DNA from: Triplophysa rosa
Lineage: Eukaryota; Chordata; Actinopteri; Cypriniformes; Nemacheilidae
DNA length: 64,000 nucleotides
Direction of reading: 5' to 3'
Assembly (NCBI RefSeq): GCF_024868665.1
Contig: NC_079910.1
Coordinates: 8,094,976 to 8,158,975, forward strand
Below, piece by piece: positions 49,902 through 62,216 of this stretch (positions are counted from its first letter, which is position 1; every line of letters starts with the position of its first letter). The position numbers were made by a program, and so were the translations under genes. The notes beneath the pieces were generated by a model that made no database searches, was not told the DNA's origin, and saw only the letters and a program-made list of their open reading frames with translations.

Positions 49902-52900
49902 ATGGGGGACGAAAAACCTTTTGTGTGCAACGCTTCTGGCTGTGGGCAGGTAAGTTTACTTTCTGTTTGTCTTGGGTTTCAGGTATGGGTGTGCTTCAGT
50001 TCAGAGGGCATTCTCCTCTGGTTATTGAAGACGGCGGGCTTGTTCCTCTTGCCCGTACAGTGACAACGCGTCTGTCGGGTTGTGTGAAGTGAGGCGCACT
50101 AGCTGCCTGCAGGCCACTTGTGCACCACTCTGTAAACGTGTTGTTTTTGTCACCGCAGGCTAAAGCTACACTGATGTAGATGATGGTGCAGTTGTGAAAC
50201 TGCGCTAACGTCTCCTCCACACTCTGACTCACAGACGCGGCCAATGAGTAATCGCGATTCAGTTATTGCCTAAACTTGTCCTGTTTGAGTCAAAGTCCAT
50301 GCAGATGCTATGATCGATGTTATTAACAGTTACGTCAGACGTGCAAGTGAAGTAGGTCAAGAGTAGGCTACAAAAAAATCCCTTTCCTTATCTGTATTGT
50401 ATTTGGTTCAATAGTTTCCATTCCTTAAACAAAAAATATTTTGAATTCAGTTTTTTTGTTGTTGCTTGAAACAAGAAAAATAGTTGTTTAATATGGGAAG
50501 AAAGTTAACCTTAATTCATGATATACTCATTCAAATATTTTCTAGTGCACCGTTATCTGATGTTTCTCAAATACATTTTAAACATGATTGCAAATGTTTC
50601 AGAAAAACAAGAAAATGATTTTTCGCAGTGCAAGAATTGACATAGTGTGGCATGTGTTGCTTTGAGGGCACTGAAAAGTGAAAGAGGAAGTGATTGAGAC
50701 CCATCCTGCTCAGTGAGACAGTGATGTTACTTTGCGGTTTTTATCTGAATGTTTTCTTCCACGGTTACGTAGAAAACAGCATGGGCCGAGATGTACCAAT
50801 TTAACGGTCACATCTCGCACCTCCCAATGCGAACACAAGAGCGAGTGTTTAACATGCCTTTGGCGGGATAGACTTGAGAATTGAGAACAACATGAGCTTG
50901 ATAAATAATTTATGCTAGTTAGCTGTTTGTAGATGTTTCTTTCTTGAAAACCACAGGGACGGAGACTGTTTACTTCTTTTTGTCCAGACCTGTGCCAGAC
51001 TCTGGGCGAAATAATTCCTTGTTGCCTACGTAAATGCGATTTACTTTAGTTGGGTTTGCAAAAGTACGTATCTGTTATTTTATTGTTCATAATTAAGGTT
51101 AAGGATTTAAACACACTTTTACGCACTTTTAACACACGCATTTTTGATGCCTCAATTGACAACTCAAATCTCATATTTATGCTGTACTGATCCTGATTGA
51201 TATTTTAAATCTTTCAGCTGGTTGAAGACAATTTTTGCTTGGACAATTATAAAGTATAGCATTTCTATATTGAAAGAGGTACCCAAGGCATATCCAGCAG
51301 CCATGTGACAAACAAAAAGTTTTAAAAGCACTGTAAGCTACATCCATTGACTCCACATAAGGGTTAAAAAAGTTTAGTTGAGATGGAGATCAGGTTGTGC
51401 ACATCTGTCAGGCTTAGTTAATGCTGGATGAGGGGAGTGAGGCTTTACCGTAGTAAAGGTATTGTTCTTTTGTTGTCAAGCAGGTGCTGTTTGCATCACG
51501 TTCAGGTCCACAGGGGTTTGAGATTGTTTTGCCTCATCCCAGTGCACTGAATTTTCACGTGACTGCACTGTTTTGTCGAGCCATTACTGAAAAATAACAC
51601 GCCGGAGGAAAGCGAGATCTGAGATTATTGATGCTGGTGCTTGTTAAAGCAGGGTAAATGAATACCTTTCTGTATACTTCGATTGTAAGGTCTTTGAATC
51701 TGATATCGTGGAGCAATTTCCTCTGTATTGTAGCTCATTTCTAACACAAAGAAACTATATTTTTCCAATGTTTTTAAACCTAACAAATAGGACTTGACTG
51801 AAGGATTGCAGCTTTAAGAAATAATATTTTATATTGGTGTGGTAACAATACATTTTTATATTGGAGATGATTTTATGAAAAGCAATTTAAGGTGCAGGAG
51901 TGTTATCGGGTATTGCACCCCCATGACCCTGCTTGAGCTACAGAAAGGCCAAAATGGTAAATAAAATAAAATCGAAGTATTAACGTCTACTATGTGCGCC
52001 AAAGCAGTCTGTCTACTATGCAAGTTATTATTGCAATTAAGCACTGTTTCCATTGCCATCATAACTTATTGAAGTCTAAAGAGATGAGTCTTTAAACCAT
52101 GCAGTTGTTGTATTGGTGATGGTGGCACGTCTAAAAATAAGCCTCCGACACTTGACTGTGTTTCCACTTTGCGCTGTCATGGCCGAACTGTAACTGTGAC
52201 ACGGAGCCAGAAATAGGCTGAAGTAGACTGGGAAGAGTCCAGCCCAATGAGGAAAAAAAACCACAGTTTGAGTCATGAAATCCACTGCGAAAGAGGAAAA
52301 ACTAAAGCTTTAAAATCATGCATCTGGTTCAGATAATAGTTCATTTCCTCATTTGCAAGGTTTTATACATTTTTATGTGGTGTATGTGTTATCAAATTAC
52401 AGTAATTGACAATGTATGTCAAATCGGACATTTAGGGAAAAAATAATAAGTGGGGACATTTGATGTGTGTTATTCCAAAAATGTCTTTAACACTACATTC
52501 CTAAATATCAGTGATTTATGTGAGGTGCATGGTTTTACTAAAGCGGTTGAATTTAAAAGGTAAATATAAAAGCAGAATGCCTGTTAAAAGAAGTGCCTGT
52601 TATAAATGCTAATGCAGTGCATCTGTGAAGTTTGGCTCAGGTTTTGGTGCTAAACTGCAAAAACTCCTTCAGAACATCAGTTTTATTCTTCCTTGCACAG
52701 TACATTCAAATGTAGCATCATGAAAGCCCATTTTACAATACGTTTGTGTTTATTATGCAGGAAATGCGGAAGTTCAGTACTTATAGTGTAATGCTTCATC
52801 AGCATTTCTACATTAAGCCGCATAGATACGCAAGTTCACTGGAAGTTTGTTTGTACGTTTTAAGGCTATAAAAGGGCACAAGGGTCCGTTGTGAAACAGA

Positions 52901-55900
52901 TAACTGTCTCTACTGTATTTTTTTGTCATGTGCAAAGGGCTGGTGATGTATAGCTACATTCTGCAATGAAGACCGTGAGCAGTGCAGAGGTTCAATGAAA
53001 GCCGATAGTTCATTATGAACATCTTTCTGGCCTACATATTCCCAAAGACAAATCTTGTGAATACCACTCCCTCTTTTTCCTTTGGAAATGTTTCTGCCCT
53101 GAGGTCTTGGAATGCATAGCTCTCTACTTTTGGTCAGATTTGTCTGGTAATCCATCTGTTCGTCTGTCTCTTTTGTAGAGGTTTACTAATGAGGACCACC
53201 TGGCTGTTCACAAACACAAACATGAAATGACGCTCAAATTCGGACCCCCCAGGACCGACTCCGTCATCATCGCAGGTAGTGTTACCCAGACCATATGATG
53301 TGGTGTATTTTATTGATTTTTTTCGTGAATAAACCAAGGGTCATACCACCAATGTTGCTTACCATGGAACATCATTTGGAACATCATTTTATAACCCTAA
53401 AAAAGTTTTTTTCAAGTAAATAAAAAAATGTGCCGAACAGCATAATCGAAACCATTTAATTTACTTTTTATTTGGTGCTTGGATGATGTGCTTACATGAA
53501 ATAAGAAACTCTGAATCAGCTAAAAATACTTTTTTTCTGTGTCCCTGTTTTTGTGATGGTAATGGAAACCTGGAATGCAATTTCAATGGCTCTGACAAAA
53601 CAGACACAGAGATTTAACAAAGTAATTTGATATCATTACTTTATAGCTACAAAGTGCTTGTAAACCCGTAATTTCAGGGGGGGGATTTTAAACGTGCTGT
53701 TTTTGTCACATTAAACCCTTGGGAAAAACACAAATGTTATAACATAATGAACAACCACAAACTCGCACTGCAAACAGATTTCAGGTCGGCTTATTACGTG
53801 CGTCTTAGTTTGAGTTGTCCTTGAGGCCGTCTTACATGAGGAAACAATGAGATCTCTCTGTTTCTTGCTCTCTACCTCAGACCAGACGCCGACTCCCACC
53901 CGTTTCCTGAAAAACTGTGAAGAGGTTGGCCTGTTCAATGAGCTGGCCAGCTCGTTCGAGCAGGAGTTCCCCAAGGCCCACGAAGACGAAGACAAGAGGG
54001 CCAAGAACCCGGTGAGCTGTGGGACTGGGTGGAGGGTTTCGGACATTCGGCCCGACATGCTTCAGGCATGAGAATCTCAGGCACCCTGCTGCCAGAACTC
54101 AGATTTATGAACTGTGGAGTTCTTCATCTGCTCTCATGTATAATGTTGCTTCGTTTCTCCCACTCGGAATCTTTCTATGTAGTTGCCTGCTCCTCATTCA
54201 GGAGCGCTGGACATGAGCTTGCAGACGCCCTCGGATGTTAAAGTGAAAGAGGAGGACCCTGTGGAGGTGGACTCCTCTCCGCCTACCAGCCCTGACTCAA
54301 TCTCAAGCATGTCAGATAGCAGCAGAGAGCCCATGGGAAGAGGAAAGGTAGGAGGAACGTGCAAAAAACAAATATGACCTGTGCATGATGTGTATATACA
54401 GTATGTTGTTATATGCTTTTATTCAAATTTATTTGAATATTTGATTTATTAATGTTTAAAGGGTATAACCATTTGAGGGTTGATATAAATTATAAGAAAT
54501 AAAATGTATATAAACATTTTTTACAATTATACTTTAAAAAGTAAAAATTAGAGTTTAAAAAATCTTTTATTATTATTTATATTTAAAATGTATATATTTT
54601 ATTTTCTAATTGATCAAAGTAACATCACAGTAATGTAAGTAACATGCAGGAAGCCAACACTGCTAGAAACTAAGTTGGCACAGATTTGGCATTCAAGTGG
54701 CCATTAAATGGTAGGAGACTGTCATTATACATTACACCCAACTGTTTGTTTGGCAATGCCTGAACAAGATGTGTTGAGTCATTAAACAAACAATTATCAC
54801 TGCATGACGTCTCGTTTGGACTGAACTGTGGATGCAGCAAGTGTATTGCTTTTCAGTTTGTTCTTAGCAGTCTCATCATCTTTACAGGGTTCACCCCCGA
54901 AACCTGTCTTCAGCTCAGCTCCCACCCCTGCCATTGTGCGTCCAGGTTCCCTCCCCCTGCACCTGGGCTACGACGGCCTGCATCCCACCATGCCCTCCCC
55001 TACCTCCGTAATCACACATACCCCACCATCCAACCGCACGCTGGGGTAAGAGAACAGTCTGAAATGGAATATTTTTTTCTCTGTGACTCATTCCCATATG
55101 ATTCACCATGTTGTTTTATGTAGGGGGTAGAACGTTTAGGAAACTACTCAGTTATCTTATTTATGTTGCCGTGCTTGTTATTCTTAGAAAGCTTGGTGAG
55201 ACAGTAAGCAGGATGAAAATAGGTTTGGCTTCATTTGCATTGCTTTTGGGGTAATTGCAGATGCATTTCTGGAAATTTCTCCTTTAGGTCTCCCACTGGG
55301 CTGTACCCAATGATGATGCTTCCTAATGGTCAGACTGTTCCTGTTCTTCCAGGACCTATGCAGATGCCTTCTGTAATATCTGTAGGTTTTACACATGCTG
55401 TTTCTAGACTTTTGCATTTTACATTAATAGCTTTTTTCAGAAAAGGTGTTTTTCATCATATGGATCAAGCATATTCATAATCTCCGCAGGTGCATTTGTA
55501 GACAATATCAAAACTCTCAAAGATTGCCATTATTATGAACCCCCCAAAATCCACAGAATGCTGTGTTTACATGAGATCTTAAAATCAACTTGTTTTACTT
55601 CAATTTTGGCTTAAATATGTAAACAGATACTTGCACTCATTAAATAACCCACCAGAATGGCATTAAAGGTGTTTACATTCAGGGTGACACTGAGGTCACG
55701 TGTAAACATGAATGTGTACTTAAATAGTTTATGACTTGACCTGATAAAAGATCTGTGGAGTCATTCATAAACTGGTCAAGTCAGTCCTATGTTTTATATT
55801 TTCTCTGTGTGGTTTAGCTGGCAAGGCCTCTTTGTATGGTGCCCAACATTCCAGGAATCCCCGGCCCACCACTAGGGGGAAGCAGCAGTGGATCGTCTTC

Positions 55901-58266
55901 ACCATCTGGATATAACCCTCACAACGAGGCCAAGATGGTGAGTGGAAATCTTCATTCCTCAACCGTTCAAAAAATGCTTGAAAAGACAAGAACTCTTGGC
56001 TTTTTTACATTGCTCCCACATGGGTGATGGTTTTCACAACAAATACACAGTTGCTTAAACAGAACAGCTCTCTTTTCAGGCTGTCAGGTCATGAGAAATT
56101 TTTTAAGACGTCAAATGCAGAGGCTGACGTGTTGATTTTATTTCAATCATGTGGTTCTTTCTTTCACTGCTTGATGTGTTTTTACACAGTTCAGTTTCTA
56201 CATGAACGTTTTGGATTGGATTTGAGAGTTGTGGTTTTAACAGCTGGGTTATAATGTGCTAGCATACCATCTTGTGCTACATCAACACAATTGCTCGACT
56301 GCAATAAATAACAAGCTGCATCGCTGACTATGGCATACATGGGTTTCTGCTTTCTATTTCAGCATTCTGACTTACTGTTGTTAATACTTTCTTGTATTAT
56401 TTATGTATATTTATAATCAATCACAAGTTATTTTTCATGCTTCGCCATCGTAAATTTGATATGTCCATTGAGGTCATTGTAATGCATTATGGGATTGCCC
56501 TTACTTTAAAAGTTACATGAGATTAGATCGTTTTTTGGAGGATCTTGTTACAGAAATGCAATATAATATACATAACTGTGTGTTCAGAGGTGTATATAGA
56601 CCTTACATAATGAAGCGTTATGTTTTTATTACCTTAGAATGAGCTATTTCTATCTACATACACCGCTGGTCCCCTTACATGGAATTTACCATGTTGTTTC
56701 TACAGTAGCCCTTAATGGACAAACTGCTCGACAGAGCGCGTTTTGTAAATAAGTTATTTCCTTCTGCAAAGAAGCGAAAACGTGATGACATCTTAGTTCT
56801 GTGAGAGCTGCCGTAGTGCTTCAAAAGGGAGGGGTGAAGTGAGCCGCAACCTCACGACTAGATGCCGCTAAATGTCATGCACTGGACCTTTAAATTTTGA
56901 AAAACAAGGTATTTTAGCAGACAGCGTCTTTTGAAACAAGTGCTTACGATGCCTATAAATGATACCTATCGAGGTGGCTTACTAGGTTTAAGAACAGAAC
57001 TGATAAGTTTGTTTTTATTTACAGAGGCTGAAGGCAGCATTATCTCAGCAGATGCCTTCAGCTCATGGTTGTGTTGGCATAGCGATGGGTTCCAGTGCAA
57101 TGGCGCCTCAGAGGATGGAGCAAAGCCAGCTGCTGGTCCAGCATCCAGATGCCCCATCCCCAGCCCAGCCACAGGTACGTTGTATACAGATGCTAGACAC
57201 TACATACAATGAGTAATAAAGCCACAAAGGACTCTTGTCATTTCTTTGTTCTGCGGAACACAAAAGAGTTTGAAGAATGGGAACCGCACAACGGCGGTAC
57301 CCATTGACTTGCATTGGGTTTGTGTCTATACAATTGAAGTGAATGGGTACCACCATTGTTTGGTTACCAACATTCTTCAAAATATCGTCTTTTGTGCTCT
57401 GCAGAAGAAAGAAAGTCATACAAGTTAGAAATGACAGGAGGGGTGAGTAAATGACGACAGAATTTTCATTATTGGGTGAACTATCCCTTTAAGCAGCGTT
57501 TTCACTTTGCTTTGCCATTGAGCGCTAAATGTCTATGTTCAGGTGTCGCCCGCTCAGCCCACCGGTGGCCGCAGACGGAGGACGGCGGATGACGACCCCG
57601 ATGAGAGGAGGCAGCGCTTCCTCGAGCGGAACCGGGCGGCAGCTTCCCGTTGCAGACAGAAGCGTAAAGTGTGGGTCAACTCTCTAGAGAAGAAAGCTGA
57701 GGAGCTGACTTCCTTCAATGTCTCACTGTCGGTTAGTGTGATCTTAAGGTCTCACATAGAAGCGAATGAGAAGTGTTACGTCTGCTATACAGTAGTTGAC
57801 AGCTGTGTTGATACCGCTACGTTTCACTTTTTAATTGAACTTTTTTCACTTTTTGGCATCAAGAACGAGGTGTCTCATTTAAGAAACGAAGTTGCTCATC
57901 TCAAGCAGCTGCTTTTAGCCCATAAAGACTGCCCTGTCACCACCCTGCAGAAGAAAGCCGCCTACTTGGGTGAGTGAAGCTGTAAATGATCTTATGCTGT
58001 ATTAACTTGCCTTGCTGTCACTAACCTTCATTTCTTCATGTCCTTCAGGAGAGGAGCATATTAAAGAAACGTCTGAGCCCACGGGCTCCCCAGCGCCGGT
58101 CATTCAGCACAGTTCTTTGGCTCCCAGCCCCAACGGCTTGAGTTCCCGCGCGGCAGCCGAGGCTGTGGCCATGTCCGTGTTGACAGGGATGGGCAACCAA
58201 CGGGGGGAGAGCGGCGGGCCGTCACACGTCATCATGGCCACACAGTCCCACCCTTCCAGTAGATGA
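49902..58266 (+). CDS. atf7: Activating transcription factor 7 (CRE-binding bZIP)
   Basis: Nuclear stress-responsive ATF2-family factor that binds CRE as homodimer or with JUN/ATF2. Coding exons: 49902-49949, 53179-53275, 53881-54011, 54183-54347, 54888-55045, 55288-55381, 55818-55937, 57025-57174, 57543-57731, 57864-57969, 58049-58266. They join to 491 aa (human 483-494). The N-terminal C2H2 finger has C9, C14, H27 and H31. The kinase-target TPTPT is at T51/T53 as in human, followed by the NCEEVGLFNELASSFE activation segment. The basic region is at about 343-363 (RRQRFLERNRAAASRCRQKR) and the zipper leucines are L369, L376, L383, L390 and L397. The zipper is split by the 132-bp intron 57732-57863. 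ATF2 is the alternative, but the MGDE start and the proline-rich middle fit ATF7; a/b paralogue not resolved. Confidence 0.95.
49950..53178 (+). other. atf7 intron between the two zinc-finger exons, nothing recognised
   Basis: 3.2 kb, AT-rich. The intron splits the C2H2 finger after Gln16. No repeats with clear ends and no protein-like frames were seen. Confidence 0.5.
56506..56893. mobile_element. TTAA-bounded MITE, copy 2, inverted (atf7 intron)
   Basis: Shares long blocks with the reverse complement of 24308-24632: TTTTTTGGAGGATCT, CAGAGGTGTATA, ACATGG/CTACAGTAGCCCT and CACTGGACCTTTAA at its right end. The left terminus (TTAAAAGTTACATGAG) is diverged. Longer than copy 1 (388 against 325 bp). 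Confidence 0.82.
57225..57493. repeat. MITE copy in the atf7 intron before the bZIP exon
   Basis: Right terminus TTGGGTGAACTATCCCTTTAA is well preserved and ends about 50 nt before the bZIP exon (57543). The left arm starts inside the family at GCGGAACACAAAAGAG. Confidence 0.85.
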
Positions 58267-58586
58267 TGAGGGCATCTAACAGTCTGCCTGGGACTCTCTG
58301 CATCCCGGGAGAGGGGCAGTTCAAAGCCTGGTTCTCTCTCATGTCATCTCTGGCCTGGAGCTGCATTCTGGGAATGAACTGGGACTAAGAGAGAGACAGA
58401 TTGTTGTTCACTTTGCCATAGACTACGGGGGCCGGACTCCAAACCACGCTCTCTTTTGCATCCTCTATAACCTTAAACTCCCTTCTCGGCTTTAATTCAC
58501 TTGCGTTGTCCCTGACCTCTACTGGCTGTGAGACTGCAAAGCACTTCCTGTCATTAAAGGTTTCCTCATGCACATACACACACCGC

Positions 58587-58592
58587 AATAAA
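58587..58592 (+). terminator. Proximal polyadenylation signal, atf7
   Basis: AATAAA about 320 nt after the atf7 stop, followed by a TGGTTTGTC-type GT-rich element. Confidence 0.55.
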
Positions 58593-59323
58593 GACCTCAC
58601 CTGGTTTGTCATCATTAAGTGAGAGGATGCAACACACTGCACTGTGTACATGAGCATCAATTCACATGTATTCAGTCAGGCAATATATGTTCTTATTGTA
58701 ATATACTTTGTTTTTTTTGGTTTATCGTTCTTCAGATGACCCCCCCTCATCTGACTCTCGTTGAAATCGTACCTCATTTTTAACCTGTTATATGCGTTTA
58801 TAATCAATGTGTGCATGATTGTGTGCTTCTCGTGTGGGTGTACAGTAATGTATGATGGAAAATAGCAGTACGAAGGACTGATACACCAAGTCTAGCATGC
58901 AACATTTTGCCATATGTTAACTGTATTGTATCGGCACATTGCATTCAGATTGGACTATAGATCCTGGTGTTTGTTTAGTCATATTTTTGTTTTCTTGTAA
59001 CTGTACGACAGACTCAGAACCAGCAAAGAACAGACTATAAAGGTCAAGAATTATAATTGTTTCTGGAGCTTTGCTTCCAGTCTGGAGAGAACAGCATAGT
59101 GAGTGTCAACTCCACAGCGTTGCGTCATTTCCTCTCCTTGTGATGACATTTAAATGTTTTAAGTTTGGCTCAAGTTGACAACAAATTATTGAGGTTCCTA
59201 AAGTAGTATTAGACTTCATTGCTCTGTCATTTCATCTTTTTTTAGATAAATCCTAGCCTAAAGTGAGATAAACTCTTACAGAAAAATGTACCCCCATTCA
59301 GCCACTTTTTCACTATAACCTGT

Positions 59324-59746
59324 TAAAGGGACAGTTCACCGAAAAATGAAAATTCTGTCTTTATTTACTCACCCTCGTGTTCTCCCTAATATGTATACAT
59401 TTCTTTGTTCTGATGAACACAGAGAAAGATATTTGGAAGAATGCTTTTAACCAAACAGTTCTTGGCCACCGTTGACTACCATAGTACGAAAAATTAACAC
59501 GATAGTCAAAAGTGCCCCAGAACTCTTTGCTTACGTTCTTCAAAATGTATTCTTTTTTTAAAGACATTTATTAAGATTTTTTTTCTACTATGGTTGTCAA
59601 TAGTGGCCAAGAACGGTTTGGTTACAAGCATTCTTCCAAATACCTTTATGTTCATCAGAACAAAGATCATTTATACAGATTTGAAACAACTCGAGGGTGA
59701 GTAAATTAAAGACAGAATTTTCCATTTTCAGTGAACTGTTCCTTTA
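59324..59746. repeat. Full-length MITE of the longer subfamily in atf7 3' region
   Basis: Left end TTAAAGGGACAGTTCACC and right end GTGAACTGTTCCTTTAA are inverted. Arms contain AGATATTTGGAAGAATGCTT and its inverse AAGCATTCTTCCAAATACCT. At 423 bp it is longer than the other subfamily. Confidence 0.88.
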
Positions 59747-60674
59747 AAGTTTATATTGAGTAACTCTGTAACACTATTTATTTCTTTGATCATTTATCCA
59801 CACATCCATAAAATGTTTAGCTCAGATGAAGACTGCCTTATGAATCCCATCAGTGCCTCAAATGCTCTTTCTAGATGAATCTCACTGTGTATTAAATGCC
59901 TGTGTTATTGACTCAACTTGTTATCTGCCATTCAGGCGTCTATGAGGAAATATATAGTTTTATATTTGTATCATCAGGTCTGGCGTTAATAATAATGCCT
60001 TTGAAAACGGCAGAGACACTGCCCTTAATTATTCTAAGCATTTTCTATACTGCCACCTAGATGTAATAAGGTGTAATTGGATTGGAGAAAGGCTACAGGG
60101 AACAAAGAGGATCCACTGTTGTTTGAATGGCTTTACCTGTACCAAGATGTTTGTCCGAACACATGGTCTTTTCACGCAAGCAGACACTTTTAAATGTAAG
60201 GCAGCATATAAACAAGGGACTAAGATGTACTGTCGTCGCTCAATGTATGTTGACTTGAATTGTCTTGTTTCATTTATTTTATTTGCAGTGTGTAATACTG
60301 CATTAACATGTCTGTCCAAAATGTATAAAGGCCTGTCAAATGCACTAAAATGTTTTGGATTTAAATTTTTCTGTAGGATCTCAGCGATTTTCTGGTTCTC
60401 TTTCAAGCGTCATACGTCTGTCCATTTAGTCTGTAAACATATCAAAGACTCCATAGATACCACTTGACTGATCATTTATAAAAGACTCCTAGTTTCAGTG
60501 TTAACCCTGGCTTTCATGTTTTATGTTATGTGCTGGCACTGTAGTTTGTCAGAAGAACCATATACAGGATTGATGTTCTGAAATGAGCGCAAAAGAGAAT
60601 TTTTAGCTTTCACTGGCACTTTGTCTAGATTTTTTCTTTGTTGTATGCTGCCAGTACTATAGAAAAGCCTCTTG

Positions 60675-60680
60675 TAATAA
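60675..60680 (+). terminator. Distal polyadenylation signal, atf7
   Basis: AATAAA about 2.4 kb after the stop, in a T-rich context. More AATAAA words lie in a short direct duplication at about 60808-60852 (GAATAAACCCCCAT twice). Use of this site would place the MITE at 59324-59746 inside the atf7 3' UTR. Confidence 0.45.
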
Positions 60681-60900
60681 ATCTTTACCTTTTTGTGTTG
60701 TAATACAGAAAAGTAGAAATTCTTTTGTAGACATTTCTTTTTCATTCTTTATGTTGTTGTTTAACATTTGTACCTAAATAATTGGATTACTTTTATTTTC
60801 CAAGAATAAGAATAAACCCCCATTTTTAAGAATAAAAGAATAAACCCCCATCAAGTTGATAATATAAAAGTTGTACTAGTAAATCTGTTTTCATGGTCTT

Positions 60901-61172
60901 AAAGGGTTAGCATACCCAAAATAAAAATGGTAATTTATTCACCCCCATGTTGTTCTAAACCTGTATTGCTGACTAGAACAGAAAAGAAGTTATTTTAAGA
61001 AATGTCTCAGTGGTTTTGTGTCCATACAATGAAAGTCAATGAGGGCCAATGTTGTTCGTTAACCAACATTCTTCAAAATATCTTGTGTTTTGCAGAAGAA
61101 AAGCATACAGGTTTGGAATGGCATGATGGTGAATGTTAAAAGACTTTAAAAGTTTGGTTGAACCATCCCTTT
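60901..61172. repeat. MITE copy between atf7 and dip2b
   Basis: Left end AAAGGGTTAGCATACCC, interior TTAAGAAATGTCTCAGTGG and AACCAACATTCTTCAAAATA, right end GTTGAACCATCCCTTTA. Diverged but complete. Confidence 0.85.
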
Positions 61173-61175
61173 ATC

Positions 61176-61860
61176 GATCCACAACATCATTTATTCTTTC
61201 ATGCAAGTCAAATTGCACAGATTCCTTGTGGGCTAAAGAAAAACATTCATGTGGAAAGTTGTTATATGTGTTTGTATTTTATCAGAAATAACCTCACTCC
61301 ACATTGGACTGGTAGATTTTGGATTGTCCTTCTAATGTACATATGTGTATCATATATATTTACTATTTTTCATGCATGTTGAAGTGGAATACTCTGAACG
61401 CAGTGATGCAAGTTTGATTAAAGAAAGAAAAGTAAAACAAATGTTTTTGATCTTATTTAAGTAACCAAACGACTTAACATATATCAGTTGTTGAACTGTT
61501 ACAGAGTAAAACTCTGTGAGAATGAGTTTAATTAGATTTTGCCAGTATTTCATTGTTTTTTAATAGTAAGTTACTTTTTAGTAACTTTTCACTGTAACTT
61601 ATAGAGGACTAGTATGATATTATAATATTATAAGATATTAAACAGGGTGTAACTAATAAGATCCTATTAATATGTAATACTAAATATTTGGTAGGGTAGC
61701 CTATATAATGGTGTGAATAGTTTAAATTATAATAAATAATATAATAACCTAAACATGTTGCTCAATAGTGAAACAATTATATAAGGTATATTTTACAAAC
61801 AATATAAACAAACACATTTCTTGCTGGGAAAAAGATAAAGGGTGGTACCATCGCACAGTA
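61176..61860. other. atf7-dip2b spacer, nothing recognised
   Basis: AT-rich sequence with several TATAAT-rich runs around 61610-61760 and no protein-like frame. Confidence 0.5.
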
Positions 61861-61954
61861 ATACGGTCGTGTTTTTGTCGTATCGCCGCTGGAGGGCGCA
61901 TGAGTCTCGTGCCGAGGTGTGTTTGGGGTGTAATTGATCACACAGGAGGTAAAC

Positions 61955-61970
61955 GCGATCACGTGATCGC
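61955..61970. promoter_or_regulatory. 16-bp palindrome with TCACGTGA E-box, dip2b promoter
   Basis: GCGATCACGTGATCGC is a perfect palindrome centred on CACGTG. TCACGTGA is the preferred core for USF and MiT/TFE (CLEAR-type) factors. It lies about 160 nt upstream of the dip2b ATG in a CpG-containing stretch, so it is probably a promoter element. Confidence 0.6.
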
Positions 61971-62131
61971 TCAGTGCCGTTGGTGAGTTTTCACAGCATG
62001 GCGGAAGGAGTAGTCGTCCGGATGGATCGTTACTCACCTTTTAATTTATGTCTTCTGTCTTGACGAGAGGATTTTGCTTTTAGAAACGCTTTTCATCCCA
62101 CTTAAGACAACTTCAGCGTGTTCTCGCGGCG

Positions 62132-62216
62132 ATGGCAGACCGCGGAGTGGATTTGGCAGCCCTGCCGAAAGAGGTTAGAGAGCAGTTGGCAGAGTTGGAA
62201 CTGGAGGTGTCTGAAG
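62132..62216 (+). CDS. dip2b: Disco-interacting protein 2 B, first coding exon (gene runs off window)
   Basis: The ATG at 62132 opens a 28-codon exon ending at the donor GAAG|GTAAGA (62216/62217). Its product contains ALPKEVREQLAELELEVSE, matching the start of the DMAP1-binding domain of DIP2 proteins and closest to DIP2B (human: ALPPEVRAQLAELELELSE). DIP2B continues with two adenylate-forming (AMP-binding) domains, which must lie beyond 64000. In human, LARP4 and DIP2B are neighbours in 12q13.12, which supports the call. Only the first exon is seen, so DIP2A/C cannot be fully excluded. Confidence 0.8.
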
